NCBI RefSeq assembly: GCF_964019385.1
Contig: NC_088655.1
Coordinates: 4,360,264-4,424,263, forward strand
Origin: Sycon ciliatum
Taxonomy: Eukaryota > Porifera > Calcarea > Leucosolenida > Sycettidae
DNA: 64,000 nt
Direction: 5' to 3'
Below are positions 1 to 64,000 of this stretch, one piece after another. The stretch's first letter is position 1, and every line of letters begins with the position of its first letter. The translations under genes were made by a program, and so were the position numbers. Under the pieces are notes generated by a model that saw nothing but the letters and a program-made list of their open reading frames with translations, did no database searches and was not told the origin of the DNA.

Positions 1-270
1 TTCGTTACATTGTCGACAGATCTCCTGTGTACCGGTTTTGTGGCACAATGATTATAGCCATTTGTCGTCTCCATTCTTGTGCAATCATGCATATGTAGGT
101 TGGTTCTCTTCAACAATTTTGACTTTGTCTTCAGACTCAGAGCACATCATCTGACTGAGTCGTGTCGTGTCATGATGTATCACGTAATGTGAGCGAAGTG
201 TGAGAAACTGAGCTGTGTTCGAGTCAGCGAAGTGTGAACCACAGAGCTGAGTTAGAGTCTATGGCCTCTT
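1..270. other. No gene seen
   Basis: No coding region recognised. A short imperfect direct repeat (gtgagcgaagtgtgag / gtcagcgaagtgtgaa) occurs around 190-240. Confidence 0.4.
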
Positions 271-479
271 TTACGGGCAAACAGAATACAATTGACAGTG
301 GCATGGCGAATGATTAGAACACAACACCAAAAAATGAAAACAATTGTATGTGTGAAAAAACGCAAAAACGAGAAACAAAAAAAAAACAAAACAAAAAAAC
401 ACCAAAAACAAAAACAAACAAAAAACAAAAACCAGGAAAATACAAGGGCACTGTCCTGCCCACCATCGTCTCCAAAACC

Positions 480-851
480 TCACAGCCGGCCCTCCGAGAT
501 TGCCAACTCTCGCAATGCATTCACAGGACGGTGATATGACGATCGAGCACCGCGGATGCACATGATCGCCGACCGCAACAATGCAAACGCCAGTCGACAC
601 CGGACATATGTCATTGTCTGGGCATACAACTTCGTGTCCCCACTCGAAATGAGGCCACACAGGCGCTTAACAAATCTGGAGCACTCTGGCGCACAACAAC
701 CGGCCGTGGTGAAAACTAGTGGAGTAAATGTCCCACGGTCCACATTGATGATGCGCTCAGCATACTGCAGCTTCTTCTTCCTCTCATGCTCCGCCAACAG
801 TTTGTCGAGAGGTTTGGTGGCATAGGACGGAGCATCAGGATGAAAAACCCG
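480..851 (-). pseudogene. C-terminal fragment of a non-LTR-type retroelement ORF
   Basis: Read on the minus strand, an open frame from about 851 to 480 gives RVFHPDAPSYA, then YAERIINVDRGTFTPLVFTTAG, a KRL segment, and RCRLAFALLRSAIMC-type residues near the end. This combination (FHP-APSY, GTFTPLVF, RxRLxFxLLRS) is familiar from the tail following reverse transcriptase in invertebrate non-LTR elements. No RT core is present, so it is a short 3' fragment. A T/G-rich low-complexity stretch follows on the minus strand. Confidence 0.55.
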
Positions 852-1090
852 TTGGTTCTCTTCATGTTCATGTTATTGTGACCTATTTCATAGATGTTGG
901 TTGCCTTGTTGTTTGTTTTCTCTCCCCTCTCCTCTCACCCAAGCCATTCTGCATAAGCGAAGCTATGGACGCAGCATACTGCTGCTACACTTCAACGCGG
1001 GAATGCGTATAATAATAATGTTCCGCCTACCCGGTCGGCCCAGGCTAATTTTCCTCTGACTCTGAGGGGCCGTTTACATGAGGAAAATAA

Positions 1091-1150
1091 GCCCGGGCTT
1101 ATTCGCCTCGGGCTTATTCGCCTCGGGCTTATTCGCCTCGGGCTTATTTT
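1091..1150. repeat. 15-bp tandem repeat, four copies
   Basis: Four near-identical copies of gcctcgggcttattc follow one another (the first copy starts gcccgggc). They are flanked on both sides by the direct motif cgtttacatga, suggesting the terminus of an eroded DNA element. No partner end was found. Confidence 0.8.
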
Positions 1151-1479
1151 TCAACCGTTTACATGACGGTTGTACGGGGCTGAGCTCAGGTGAGTGACTG
1201 CGAGTTCTGCGCGCATTTTATTTTTCAAATCGCACATGAACGCAGTGGTAAATATTCGTGTCTGATGAAATTTGGATCAAGAAATGCCGGCTCAGGTTTC
1301 TACTGCCTTTCCAATTGTCACTTATTTTTCGAGAAGGTGAAGGATGGGCTAGGACCTTCCACTGGACAAAAACCAGAAGAAAACATACCAAGAAATAAAT
1401 AAAAGAGACGCACTGTCCACGGCCACATTCTCTCAGGTTCACGAGGCAAAATCGAAAAATACGGAAAAACTCGCTTATA

Positions 1480-1675
1480 AGCCTACTCAAGCTCAACTGA
1501 TGAGGGGTGAATTCCCCGAAACACTGTGTATTGAGCAGGGAGTGGTGCTTTCTTTCAGGTTTGCCGAGCGGAAGGTGCGACGTGCTCCTCGTGTGCTCCG
1601 GATGGCAGTCGTGAGTCAGTCAAGTGTCAAGTTCGGCAAGAAGCGTGTGCTCCTCGTTGGAGCAACCAATTTCAT
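1480..1675 (+). repeat. Copy of the 31-32 kb interspersed repeat
   Basis: This stretch, from gcctactcaagctcaactga to gttggagcaaccaattt, is nearly identical to segments at 31150-31360, 31630-31850 and 32170-32362. It is therefore one member of a dispersed family rather than a conserved host gene, although a 71-codon frame (LCIEQGVVLSFRFAERKVRR) is open in each copy. Confidence 0.75.
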
Positions 1676-2860
1676 GTATTTTTTTATTTTTATTTTTTTT
1701 ACTATGTTCACATAACCAGCTCGAAAAGAATAAGGAAAGACAATGGTACGGAGACTAGGACAAACGTGACAACTAATGAGCAGGCGCCGAGACGCAGCAG
1801 TGATGGTGGGGCATTGATGACTCTGCCGACCTGAGTATATTGTAGTAATAATATAATCAGGATTACCGCTACCAGCGTACCAAAGGCAAGTAAAATTGTG
1901 GCGCAAAGGAGCTCGGCTGGCGCGGCCGGTCGGTGCGGGGCCGGGGCCCGGGGATCGGAGAGAGTACTAAAATAACATATTTTTGAGACCAGCGCGCGGT
2001 TGCAAGCTGTGAGCTTGAACCTGGTACAAAGTGTGAACTTTGAACCCGCACTTCACTACAGCTACAGATCGATAGTGCAAAGTCGTTGATCTAGGTATGT
2101 ACGAGCGCGTACAGTGCAGGCCCTGTTGCTATCACCACACAGTGCCAGTGGTCCAAGCAAAAGAGTTAGAGAGAAGTGATTTTTGGTAGAGAGAGAGGAG
2201 TTTGTTGTATGTTGGTTTTGGTGGGCAACGAGGCCCGAGTCGTGTAGCTTGACCTGCCAGGAGGAAGGATCCCGCACACGATCTGGGGACTTTCGTTCCT
2301 GCTCTAAGTTGAAGGATGACGCGGGTAAGTCTATTTTCAAATTGACTAGAACCGAGAGGGGTGGTGAATGCATGCAGTGTTGTTGCACTCGCACAATATT
2401 AATTTTTTCTTTAGATTTCAAAACAATTCCGCTCAGTCTCCAGGTAGCTACTCAGCAACTCCAGCTGTTTCGACCTTCTCCGGTCTCATCAGCCGAGCTC
2501 TAGCTTTCATTGTTACAGTGGCTGCCCAAACGAAGTCCAATAAACAACACAGCAAAACCCCCCAGCTACTGTAGTACTTGAACCGGGGGGGGGGGGGGGG
2601 GGGGGCATCCAGGGCCATTTTGTCATGAAAGACAGCTGGTAACAATAAACATGTAATTGTTATTCGTACAGACATGTGATTCGAATCATAATTTATACGA
2701 AAAAGTCTCAAAAGCCAAAGTCTGCGACTTTCTGGGACTGCCTTTGTGGCACCGTCAATAGGGTTCCGAAGTGTGACGTCAGGTCACTGACAACTTCGTA
2801 GTAACTGGATACAAACAGCCATTGCGTCCCCCTGTATTCGGTGTTTTGCATTGCAGTGAA
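1676..2860. other. Intergenic stretch with poly-G run
   Basis: No gene recognised. A 21-bp poly-G run lies at 2585-2605. Splice-like signals occur (a GGGTAAGTC at about 2323 and a TTTCTTTAG near 2415), but no supported exon pair could be built. Confidence 0.4.
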
Positions 2861-2889
2861 ATTTTCAAATTTTACTTATGGCCTGAGCA

Positions 2890-3020
2890 ACTTGCCTCCC
2901 ACCGCTTTAGGAGCTGCATATGCGCCTTGATCTTTGAGGGTGGTGGCGCCCCAGCGGATGCGGAAAATTCGGTCTCCAGCCAAGTCTCAAACGAACCGCG
3001 GAACTTTTCTTTCTTGTACA
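2890..3020 (+). repeat. Interspersed repeat, copy 1
   Basis: Matches 6002-6132 in the same orientation, sharing cctcccaccgctttaggag, a gcgccttgat segment, atgcggaaaa and a final cgcgaaccg-like segment. About 130 bp are shared. Family unknown. Confidence 0.7.
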
Positions 3021-3426
3021 AATTATAACTTAAAAATAAAACAACAAAATATAACTTTTCTTTCACTGGCGGTGAGAGGTAATTCTACGCGTTGCATCCT
3101 TTCTTGTGATTTAGGACATCTGACTTTGCTCTCTTTTCGAGGCGAAAAGATTCGGAGGCAAGCGGGAATTCAAGGTTGATCAGACTCTGAAAGGTTTCGC
3201 CCAGCTCGTTGCAGAGCCTTTTGTTTCACCTTCGAAATGCTGGAGAGACCAGTCATTGCGCAGTTAGCTTAGAAAACCTCTAACTATCAACAAGAGACAC
3301 CTACAGTCCATTTCAAAAATATAGACGCATGGTATTTTAGAAATATTTCCAATTCGCCTGGAGATTTTTGAGAAGTTTGTTCGGAATATTCCTCAGGTCC
3401 TTCCTCCAACTTTTCTCATATGGATT

Positions 3427-4140
3427 TTAACCCTTTGTGCGTTCAACGAGCGATTTCGCTCGTTGAGTACACAGTGACACTAAAAAAAGTATATCTCTGG
3501 TGTTCCTTCGCCGATATTCATAAACAAAGCATCTACGTTTCGAGGGGACTCGTGACCTTGGCTATCACGTCGAAGTTATCCGAAGTCTCTACGAGGTACA
3601 ATGCCGCCGTGGTGAGACTCGAGGTCGGAGGAAAACTGACAAATTCATTCACACTGCACTTGGCAAGGGTTTTCCCCGGAGTGCTACGTCATACTCAAGC
3701 ATGCTGCACACCAAAATTATGCGCTTGAAACGAGCTTTTCACTGTAGTTTGTTTGAAGTCGATGTGATGAAGGAGCATTGATTTTTTTTTTTTTTTTTTT
3801 TTACTAGAGCCACGTAAACCCGTCATGTGTGAGCCATGAATAAGGGGAGTGGTGGCGTGGTCTGGGATGCTGACGAATGGCGGCTGTTTGAACTTTGCTG
3901 GAGTTGTTCGCGCGCGCGCGCGGCTGCTGTTTTGAGAGGCATTCTAGGCCACGCAGAGCAGAGGCCATGCAGGTAGCTGGCTTGAGTGTGGTATTAGTCG
4001 CTTCGTCTTGGAAATCCCTTTCCAGCGGTGTCGACTTTGTAAAAATCGGTGAATGTTTGGCAGAGATACAAGCGAAAGTGCATGTTATTTGAAGGTGAGT
4101 AAATAATTGCCGTACCTTCAGTGGACTCACAAAGGGTTAA
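3427..4140. mobile_element. TTAA-flanked (piggyBac-like) MITE
   Basis: Starts TTAACCCTTTGTG and ends CACAAAGGGTTAA, giving inverted ends plus TTAA, the target-site signature of piggyBac-type elements. 714 bp, no transposase. A perfect hairpin of cgagcga/tcgctcg type sits just inside the left end (about 3445-3466). It carries a T-tract at 3782-3802 next to a segment also found inverted at 35887-35965. Confidence 0.72.
3782..3880 (-). repeat. SINE-like segment with A-tail (minus strand)
   Basis: Poly-T followed by about 75 bp that is the reverse complement of 35887-35965, where the same segment ends in an A-rich tail. The shared body plus A-tail suggests a short retrotransposed sequence, here inside a TTAA element. 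Confidence 0.5.
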
Positions 4141-4224
4141 GAGATCAGATAACAAACGACAAATTTCGAGATTTTTATGCACAAAGTGATCACAGAATGA
4201 TTTAATGTGGCGTACTGTATTTTT

Positions 4225-5622
4225 TAGGGCTGAAACGATCATTCAATAACTCCTAACGATCAACCAATATCATTAACGATCGATATATTGGTTTTATCGA
4301 TTCTTGTCGGCTCTACTTGTGTACCTCGCACACCAGTTTATGAAGAAATTCCAAAATACCGTTGGTACATTAGAAATTTGTGGCACCGCACTGTTGACAC
4401 CTGTGGAAATCCGGCTGGTTTTATCAACATGAACTAGAGAATTTCATGTTGTTTCTAGAGCAAAGAATCTTGTCATCACCCTCTGACAACTGCTCTTATC
4501 TCCAACCTCTCACACAAATGAACCAAAAAGACAAAGTCTTCCCTCCAGATCTCTTTCAAAGCCACAAATCAATTTTACCGCGCTTGGAAGTACATGATTG
4601 TACTCGTATTCAGTATCGGATGGAGTGCAAGGGCTAGAATAATGTCACTGATATGCATGCATAATAAATCGTTAGCACTCGTTTTGAACACTAACGATTA
4701 TCGATTGCACTCTTAAAGGGGAAGTTAAGGCAAAAATTAAAATTTCACCAGTTGTAGTCTTCGGGGTGCTGGGTCCAATGGTCGTGGTCCGAGGAAGCTG
4801 AGACGCTCCCTTCCTACTTGAATCCCAATCGAACTCGCGCACTTCCACCGAAACTGGGTGACTGCGCCCTACTAGATGGGGATTTGTATGCAAAATGTCA
4901 CTAAAAGCGCCATTTCGTTCTTATAAAAGCACGGATGACCGCGATTGGCCCATATGTTGTAGTCTTTTGGACGCTGAGTCGACTGGTTTTGGTCCGAAAA
5001 GGCTGCGATGCAGCGTTCCTCCTTTATTCCCAATCGAACATGGTTGAACAAGTGGTCACGTGCTCCTGGGTGCCCAAATCACCTGGTCACCACGTCAGCA
5101 GGCGACAACTTTCACACCAAGGTTCAACTCGAGTTCAACTCGAGTGACAGGACTGCACCCAAAAAAGGTCAAACAGGCTAGTAAGTTGTACCCTGCAGGC
5201 ACGGTGACCAGGTGACTGGTGTACACAGGAGCACGTGACCGCTTCTTCAACCATGTTCGATTGGGAATAAAGGAGGAACGCTGCATCGCAGCCTTTTCGG
5301 ACCAAAACCAGTCGACTCAGCGTCCAAAAGACTACAACATATGGGCCAATCGCGGTCATCCATGCCTTTATAAGAACGAAATGGCGCTTTTAGTGACATT
5401 TTGCATACAAATCCCCATCTAGTAGGGCGCAGTCACCCAGTTTCGGTGGAAGTGCGCGAGTTCGATTGGGATTCAATTAGGAAGGGAGCGTCTCAGCTTC
5501 CTCGGACCACGACCATTCGACTGAGCACCCCGAAGACTAAAACTGGTGAAATTTTAATTTTTGCCTTAACTTCCCCTTTAACGATCGATATGCGAGTTGC
5601 CGGTATAATTGTTTCAGCCCTA
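4225..5622. mobile_element. hAT-type non-autonomous element with 8-bp TSD
   Basis: Ends TAGGGCTGAAACGATC and ATTGTTTCAGCCCTA are inverted. Perfect 8-bp direct duplications gtattttt lie at 4217-4224 and 5623-5630. TIR form and TSD length are those of hAT elements. No transposase is encoded. Most of it is occupied by a later nested palindromic insertion at 4713-5581. Confidence 0.82.
4713..5581. mobile_element. Nested TTAA-flanked palindromic (foldback) element
   Basis: TTAA at both ends followed by AGGGGAAGTTAAGGC inverted ends. The two halves are near-perfect reverse complements: each arm is roughly 430 bp, with a few mismatches and a small central asymmetry around 5120-5160. No coding capacity is inferred, and the open frames in it mirror each other. 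It interrupts the hAT element and is therefore younger. Confidence 0.8.
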
Positions 5623-5627
5623 GTATT

Positions 5628-5722
5628 TTTCCGGTTGTAAGTCGACCTTTACGACTAAAAATAGAGGGAGAAAGGGCGGGGGCCGACTTACAACCGGGAT
5701 TTGACTTATAACCGGGAACTAT
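5628..5722. repeat. Hairpin-rich fragment with cgacttacaaccggg motifs
   Basis: Contains ccggttgtaagtcgac and its inverted match gccgacttacaaccgg, followed by gacttataaccggg. It resembles the subterminal part of the MITE at 53526-54334, but no flanking duplication could be defined. Confidence 0.35.
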
Positions 5723-6428
5723 CAGTATCTTACAAAAAATGACCTGCACAGCATGCACGAATGCACCAAGTGTACACATTTTGCCAGTTTATTGGCCTTT
5801 TTCAAGGATTGGGACGTTATACACTCAAATAGGGGATGTTTACATGATTTGTTGATGTGTTAGTAGCCGGGAGTGTATTCGGTATTGGCCAAAATGGAAC
5901 TGTCGCCAGCCTCCTTAATTGGGAGCTCGTGGCCTGGCACGAGGAGAACATGGATGCAGTGAATGGGATTTTCGGTCTTTGACCACTTGCTGGTGAGCTG
6001 GTCTACTCACCTCCCACCGCTTTAGGAGCTGCATCTGCGCCTTGATCCTTGAAGGGTGGTGGGGTTCCTACGGATGCGGAAAACTCGGTTTCCGGCCGAG
6101 TCTCACGCGAACCGTGAATTTTTTTTGTACAGTGAGTGTGCACTTGCGCTAAATAGAAGGTGTACGTACAGTAAGCACGTGGCTGTGATTTTGATTCACC
6201 GTTGGAAAACAGCGCACTCCGACTACCCGATCGGGTTCTTATGAGCAAACTGCTACCCGAATACCCGCTCTTGTTACGGTTGGCATCGGTACCCTGCTAC
6301 GTGACTACACCCCTACTTTCAAGCATACAGATCCATGATCGGTGTGGGATAATTGATATCACAAATGATGTTTTCATTCGCTGTGTTATTGTGATGTACA
6401 GTGGTCGGCGTACTTGCACCCTGCAGTG
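5723..6428. other. Region upstream of the lectin gene
   Basis: No other gene seen. It contains the repeat at 6002-6132. No convincing TATA box or initiator was identified before the ATG at 6429. Confidence 0.35.
6002..6132 (+). repeat. Interspersed repeat, copy 2
   Basis: Second copy of the repeat at 2890-3020, diverged by scattered substitutions and small indels. It lies about 300 bp upstream of the signal-peptide exon. Confidence 0.7.
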
Positions 6429-60276
<53,848 letters not shown>

Positions 60277-60328
60277 TTGACATTCGAAGTAACACTGACA
60301 CAAAGGGATGCAAGGGCCGGTCAGGACG

Positions 60329-60372
60329 GCTGGGGTGAGCTGGGCTGGGGTGAGCTGGGCTGGGGTGAGCTG
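60329..60372. repeat. Tandem gctggggtgagctgg repeat
   Basis: Three copies of a 16-bp unit, 50 bp after the stop codon of the lectin gene. Confidence 0.85.
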
Positions 60373-60823
60373 TAAATATTGTACAATTCATCACCACATG
60401 CAGTGATTGTTGCAATGTTTAACATCGAACAGTGCAGGTCATGTGTCACGGTCCATGACAGGGGAACTTTGGGTCCCAATTTCTTGTTTCTCGGGACTTC
60501 ATTTCAATTATCTCTGCTCAAATGAAGCGGAATCAAGTTCACAGTACCAGTTTTTCATGATGACTGAAACATAGCTCTGAAAGTTGTGGCATGATCATGA
60601 TAGCCCCAGGAAATGATGCAGCAGTTCATCTGTCACACTCCTGGACTCTCCCTCAACACAGGAAGTATCATCATGAAGTCTTATCTCGCTAAAGTTCAAC
60701 TCAGTCGTGTTAGCCATACTGTTAGTTATCATGGGAAGTGTAGTGTTCAAAATGAGAGCATGTCTGAGAAAACCAGAAAATTTGTCCAAGTCTATCTCTC
60801 CAACTTCGCTGAAATTTTGCAGG
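60373..60823. other. Downstream flank or 3' UTR candidate
   Basis: No gene. May include the 3' UTR of the lectin gene. No convincing polyadenylation signal was found before the MITE. Confidence 0.35.
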
Positions 60824-60826
60824 TAA

Positions 60827-61227
60827 GGGCCGGGTTCCACTGCGGCTCCGCAGCTCCGCTGCTCCGCGGCACTTGGCTGCATGCAGCGGAGCAGCGCGGT
60901 TCCACTGTCACTCGCCATTCGCGGTACCGCGGTCGTGGTCCACACTTTTTGATGATGTTCACCTGCCTGCGCGCGCGTGCACGCGCGAAATCAAACAAAT
61001 CCTCGTGTTCTGGCCTGCGCAAAGAATTAAAAGTTGAATTTTAAAATTCTGGCGTACGAAACAATGCAAAGTACGGGGAACAGGTCGAGCCGCGACCGCG
61101 GCTCGCAGTTTTTGGTCAAGAATCGTGGCAAAAGCTCGCGGTGAGCCGCGGTCACTATGGTAATGATGACGTTTCAAGCCGCGAAAGACGAGCAGCGGAG
61201 CAGCGGAGCCGCAGTGAAACCCGGCCC
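60827..61227. mobile_element. TAA-flanked (Harbinger-type) MITE
   Basis: GGGCCGGGTTCCACTGCGG at left, inverted GGGCCGGGTTTCACTGCGG at right, TAA on both sides (60824-60826, 61228-61230). GC-rich subterminal cagcggagc/ gctccgctg repeats. 401 bp, non-coding. Confidence 0.85.
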
Positions 61228-61230
61228 TAA

Positions 61231-63122
61231 GTGTCCTTTGGGGTGTAGATTGACTATGCAAAGCCCACAAACAAGTTTCTGAAGGAACCTTGAAATTGGC
61301 ATACCTCAAAAATGGTCGAAAAATAAAATGATTCATGGGACTGCAAACGAACCACACCACAGCGTACCGGAACAAGCTACTTCCTTCGTTAACAAAAACT
61401 TCGTGATGGATTTTGAGGGACTAGTTTGTGCACAAAATACCGTGAGATGAGGCGCGATCACTTTCTCGGTCTTCCTTGGCATGCCATGAAAGAGGTACGA
61501 TGCAAGGAAAGCGACCTTTCACAACAAGCCGAGCGGAATCTATGGTTGCACTCTGGCAACATAGGTGATGACTGTCATGGCAAGCAGAGCTGAAATACCA
61601 CTTCCCCGAGGGGATAATGCGCTGCTTGGCCTCTCTACTACTCTAGCACTGAGTTTGAGAGAGATAGAGAGCGATGGAATGGAGCAGCGAGCCCACATAA
61701 TGAGTGAGTGAACTAGGAACTGCTCCGATCGCACAGCTCGATGAAATGGTTATGAATTCCAGTACAGTACTGTACGTTAGTTCTTGTTCAGCCTGCGCAA
61801 AGCCCAGATTCGAATGCTGATGGCCATGCATTCGTTCAGAAGTCTGCAGTCCGACGCGAGTCTCGTGGCTAAGGAAAGGCGACCGGACTTGCTAGCAGCT
61901 GCCGTTCACTGCTGGCAGGTGTATCCATCAGAGAAAATGGAATAAGCTTGGCTGTACCTTTACTCCTCGTTTCGTGGAGTTCTGGAGCGTGGAGATGAAA
62001 CCAGGGAGTCGTAAAATATTGTTACTGCTCCCTGGTGGAAACGAGTAATTTCCACCACAGCGGATCACGCTTGAAAGCCAACTACCCACTTGAACGACGG
62101 CGACATCAAGTTCAGCGGTGTGTGATCAAAGAAGCCAAGGCAAGGCTGAAAGGAGCTGAACAATGACTCGAGAGAGCGATGACGACTCGCACACAGCAGA
62201 TGACGACAGCGATGCATGGTCAAAAATGAGTCGAGCGAAAGCCACGCCAACTGGACTCTCTGCTCATTCCACCAACAGTTTCTCTTGTAAAGACGCTGTA
62301 CATAGGCTGCACAACCTTCGTCCAGTGATTTGCAATCAATACAAACTGTTCTGGACCTGTTCTAAGCGTTTTCATATCCATCAAAATCCAGCACGAAGTT
62401 TTTGTTAACGGAGGAAGTACGTACAAAACTCATCCAGCCAACATTGCTTCTCCTTAGAATAGTTCTTGGGGCTGCACCGCTTAGCCACATTAGCATCTCA
62501 GATGACAAGGGCATCATCCCTTGACACCACACATGGTCGTCTTGAAAATAGCCAAATTACAAGCCCCGGTGAAACAGCGAGCTACGTTCTCCATTAGCAA
62601 GCACTATACATCGGCAGATAATAGAACACCTCTTCTAGTACTGAGGACATATCCCGCATCATGTCCCCCATTTTCTTGAACTAAACAATTTTGAATGTTT
62701 CCACTCGACCATGCTGAAATACGTCCAAACTCATACCTGCGCAGGAAAGCTCGCCCTCCGCGTTGTCTAGTCAGAAATTTCTACTCCAACACCTCTCCCA
62801 ACAACACTCCCAACACCACTCCCAACGCTGCTCCCTACCCTGCAGAATGAAGTGCAATGTTGACTCTGACAAGGAAAAGCAGGGGTGATCACTTGTCACT
62901 CCAAACGACAAGCTTCTCCTTGCACCACCAACATTTTTCCGAGCAACAGTTCATACAAAAGTGACTGAATTTGTGCGTGTAGTTTCTGAATTTTACGGCA
63001 AGAGGAACTATGAAATCACGTCTCAGTGGTCTGTCAGTTTTGTGCCCTATTTTCACACTTTCTGACTGCTTATCATCTTGTTACAGTCGTAGATAGTTGC
63101 TGCACACTGTAGTGTCACGTAT
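61231..63122. other. Flanking region, no gene recognised
   Basis: AATAAA at about 61320. Hairpin half-site ccagggagtcgtaaaatatt at 62003 with ctccctgg shortly after. Repeats of caacac.actcccaa near 62790-62830. No protein domain found. Confidence 0.35.
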
Positions 63123-63315
63123 AAAAGCATGACCTGTGTAGAAGTATGACTGGAATAGAAGCCGGTTTTTTGGAAGCGCCCCGTGACACAGAAGCACGAT
63201 TTGAATAGAAGCCTCTCTCTGCAGTATGCACTGCACAGTGTAGACTGATGATATTTACATAGAAGCATGTTTTGAATAGAAGCATAACTTGTATAGAAGC
63301 ATGGTTTGAACCTTG
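63123..63315. repeat. Irregular atagaagcatg repeat
   Basis: About six spaced copies of (a/t)atagaagcatg-like units with variable spacers. Simple-sequence expansion or an eroded element. Confidence 0.6.
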
Positions 63316-63431
63316 GCGTATTCGGCCGCAAGCACCTGCTTTTATACGCGGCATTACGGTAACTCGTTCTCATGTCTTTCTTTTTTTTACGTATAGAATA
63401 GTGGACATTAGGTATGTTTGATCATTCTTTA

Positions 63432-64000
63432 AAACCCTTTGGAGTCCGTAACTGTTTTGCTTCCGCAGAATTTGTGGCAGTCAAGAAAATGCGCACTCCA
63501 TTTCCAACATAACTTTGGTTCTACTTCACCGATTTAGAAGATCCTGGGCTCGTTGGAAAGCTCTTGATGAGAGAAATACAATGAGCCCAAACTCGCCAAG
63601 AGCACTATTCATTGTCCGCCACAACGCGCCCCAAACGCGAGTCCATCTCCAGATCTGAGACGAAATCGGTCTCCTGTAGCCATTTCACTGAATCTAGCTC
63701 GGAACTGTTCAAATGTTTTGGAGTAAAAGCTTATCTTGCCGTGACTTCGCGCCGGTCCTGGCACGTGCCGCCTGTCATGAAGCTGGGAAAATCCCTTTTT
63801 TCACGCACTGCTGACTCGCAGCACGCAGCGCCGAAAAATCGAAATGTTCGATCGCTCGCCGCTCACTCAAACTTCATCGGAGAGACTTCGGACCTGTTCA
63901 AGGCAATAGCTGAGAGTTTTCTCTACTATCTAGACCCTTCGATTGTTGAATTTGGTCAAGATTTGGCCGAGCACTGAAAGTTTGACTGCGCCCACATGCA
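63432..64000. mobile_element. TTAA-type MITE, family copy 2, cut by window end
   Basis: Begins AACCCTTTGGAGTCCG (the first T of TTAA is substituted, reading aaaaccc) and follows 27599-28190 closely over the visible length, including gttggaaagctcttgatga and cttcgattgttgaatttgg. The right end lies beyond the window. Confidence 0.8.

Noticed and set aside
2085..2520. Possible solo LTR or 5' UTR exon ending gttacagtggctgcccaaac
   Set aside because: The end looks like an LTR/primer-site junction, but no partner LTR, target duplication or coding region could be found.
4672..5640. Pairs of mirrored open frames (for example MHTNPHLVGRSHPV on both strands)
   Set aside because: They are the two arms of a palindromic element, not two genes.

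Overview
The window looks like intron-rich genomic DNA of a non-vertebrate animal. GT-AG introns, phase-1 extracellular modules, a secretory signal exon and lectin/EGF domains point to a metazoan. The mix of BEL/Pao, DIRS-like, CR1/jockey-like, hAT, TTAA-type (piggyBac-like) and TWA-type (Harbinger-like) elements fits an invertebrate, possibly marine or early-branching such as a sponge. The species cannot be fixed from the sequence.

One host gene can be reconstructed. It runs on the + strand from 6429 to 60276 as a signal-peptide exon, a series of C-type-lectin-like (CTLD) exons, one calcium-binding-EGF-like exon and a terminal exon. Ten exons join in one frame of 872 codons including the stop. 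Every internal junction is phase 1, so exons can be added, lost or skipped without a frameshift. An eleventh, small cysteine-containing exon at 12531-12671 also fits this phase. A broken CTLD exon lies at 26091-26386. The predicted product is secreted, with no transmembrane segment seen.

Nearly everything else is transposon-derived and mostly intronic. Region by region: 1-6.4 kb has a non-LTR fragment, a TTAA element and a hAT element carrying a nested 869-bp palindrome. 7.8-10.4 kb is a minus-strand non-autonomous LTR element with a tRNA-Lys segment between LTR sequences. 11-16 kb has TTAA elements and small repeats. 16.8-23.5 kb is a young BEL/Pao element with identical LTRs, its pol interrupted by a TTAA element. 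25-33 kb has TWA-flanked and hAT elements (one with a BED-finger remnant) and a head-to-head repeat cluster. 34-36 kb has a tandemly duplicated acidic transposase-like N-terminus. 39.3-42.2 kb is a decayed element with a THAP remnant. 45.4-49.6 kb is a degenerate DIRS-like element with a minisatellite. 50.6-52.3 kb is a truncated CR1/jockey-like LINE. 53.5-64 kb holds several MITEs.

Two patterns stand out. The TTAA elements share termini and often an acidic N-terminal ORF remnant. Three of the gene's exons have a long (CA/TG)n tract beginning within about 25 nt of the donor splice site. No CRISPR array, rRNA or bacterial-type operon was seen.
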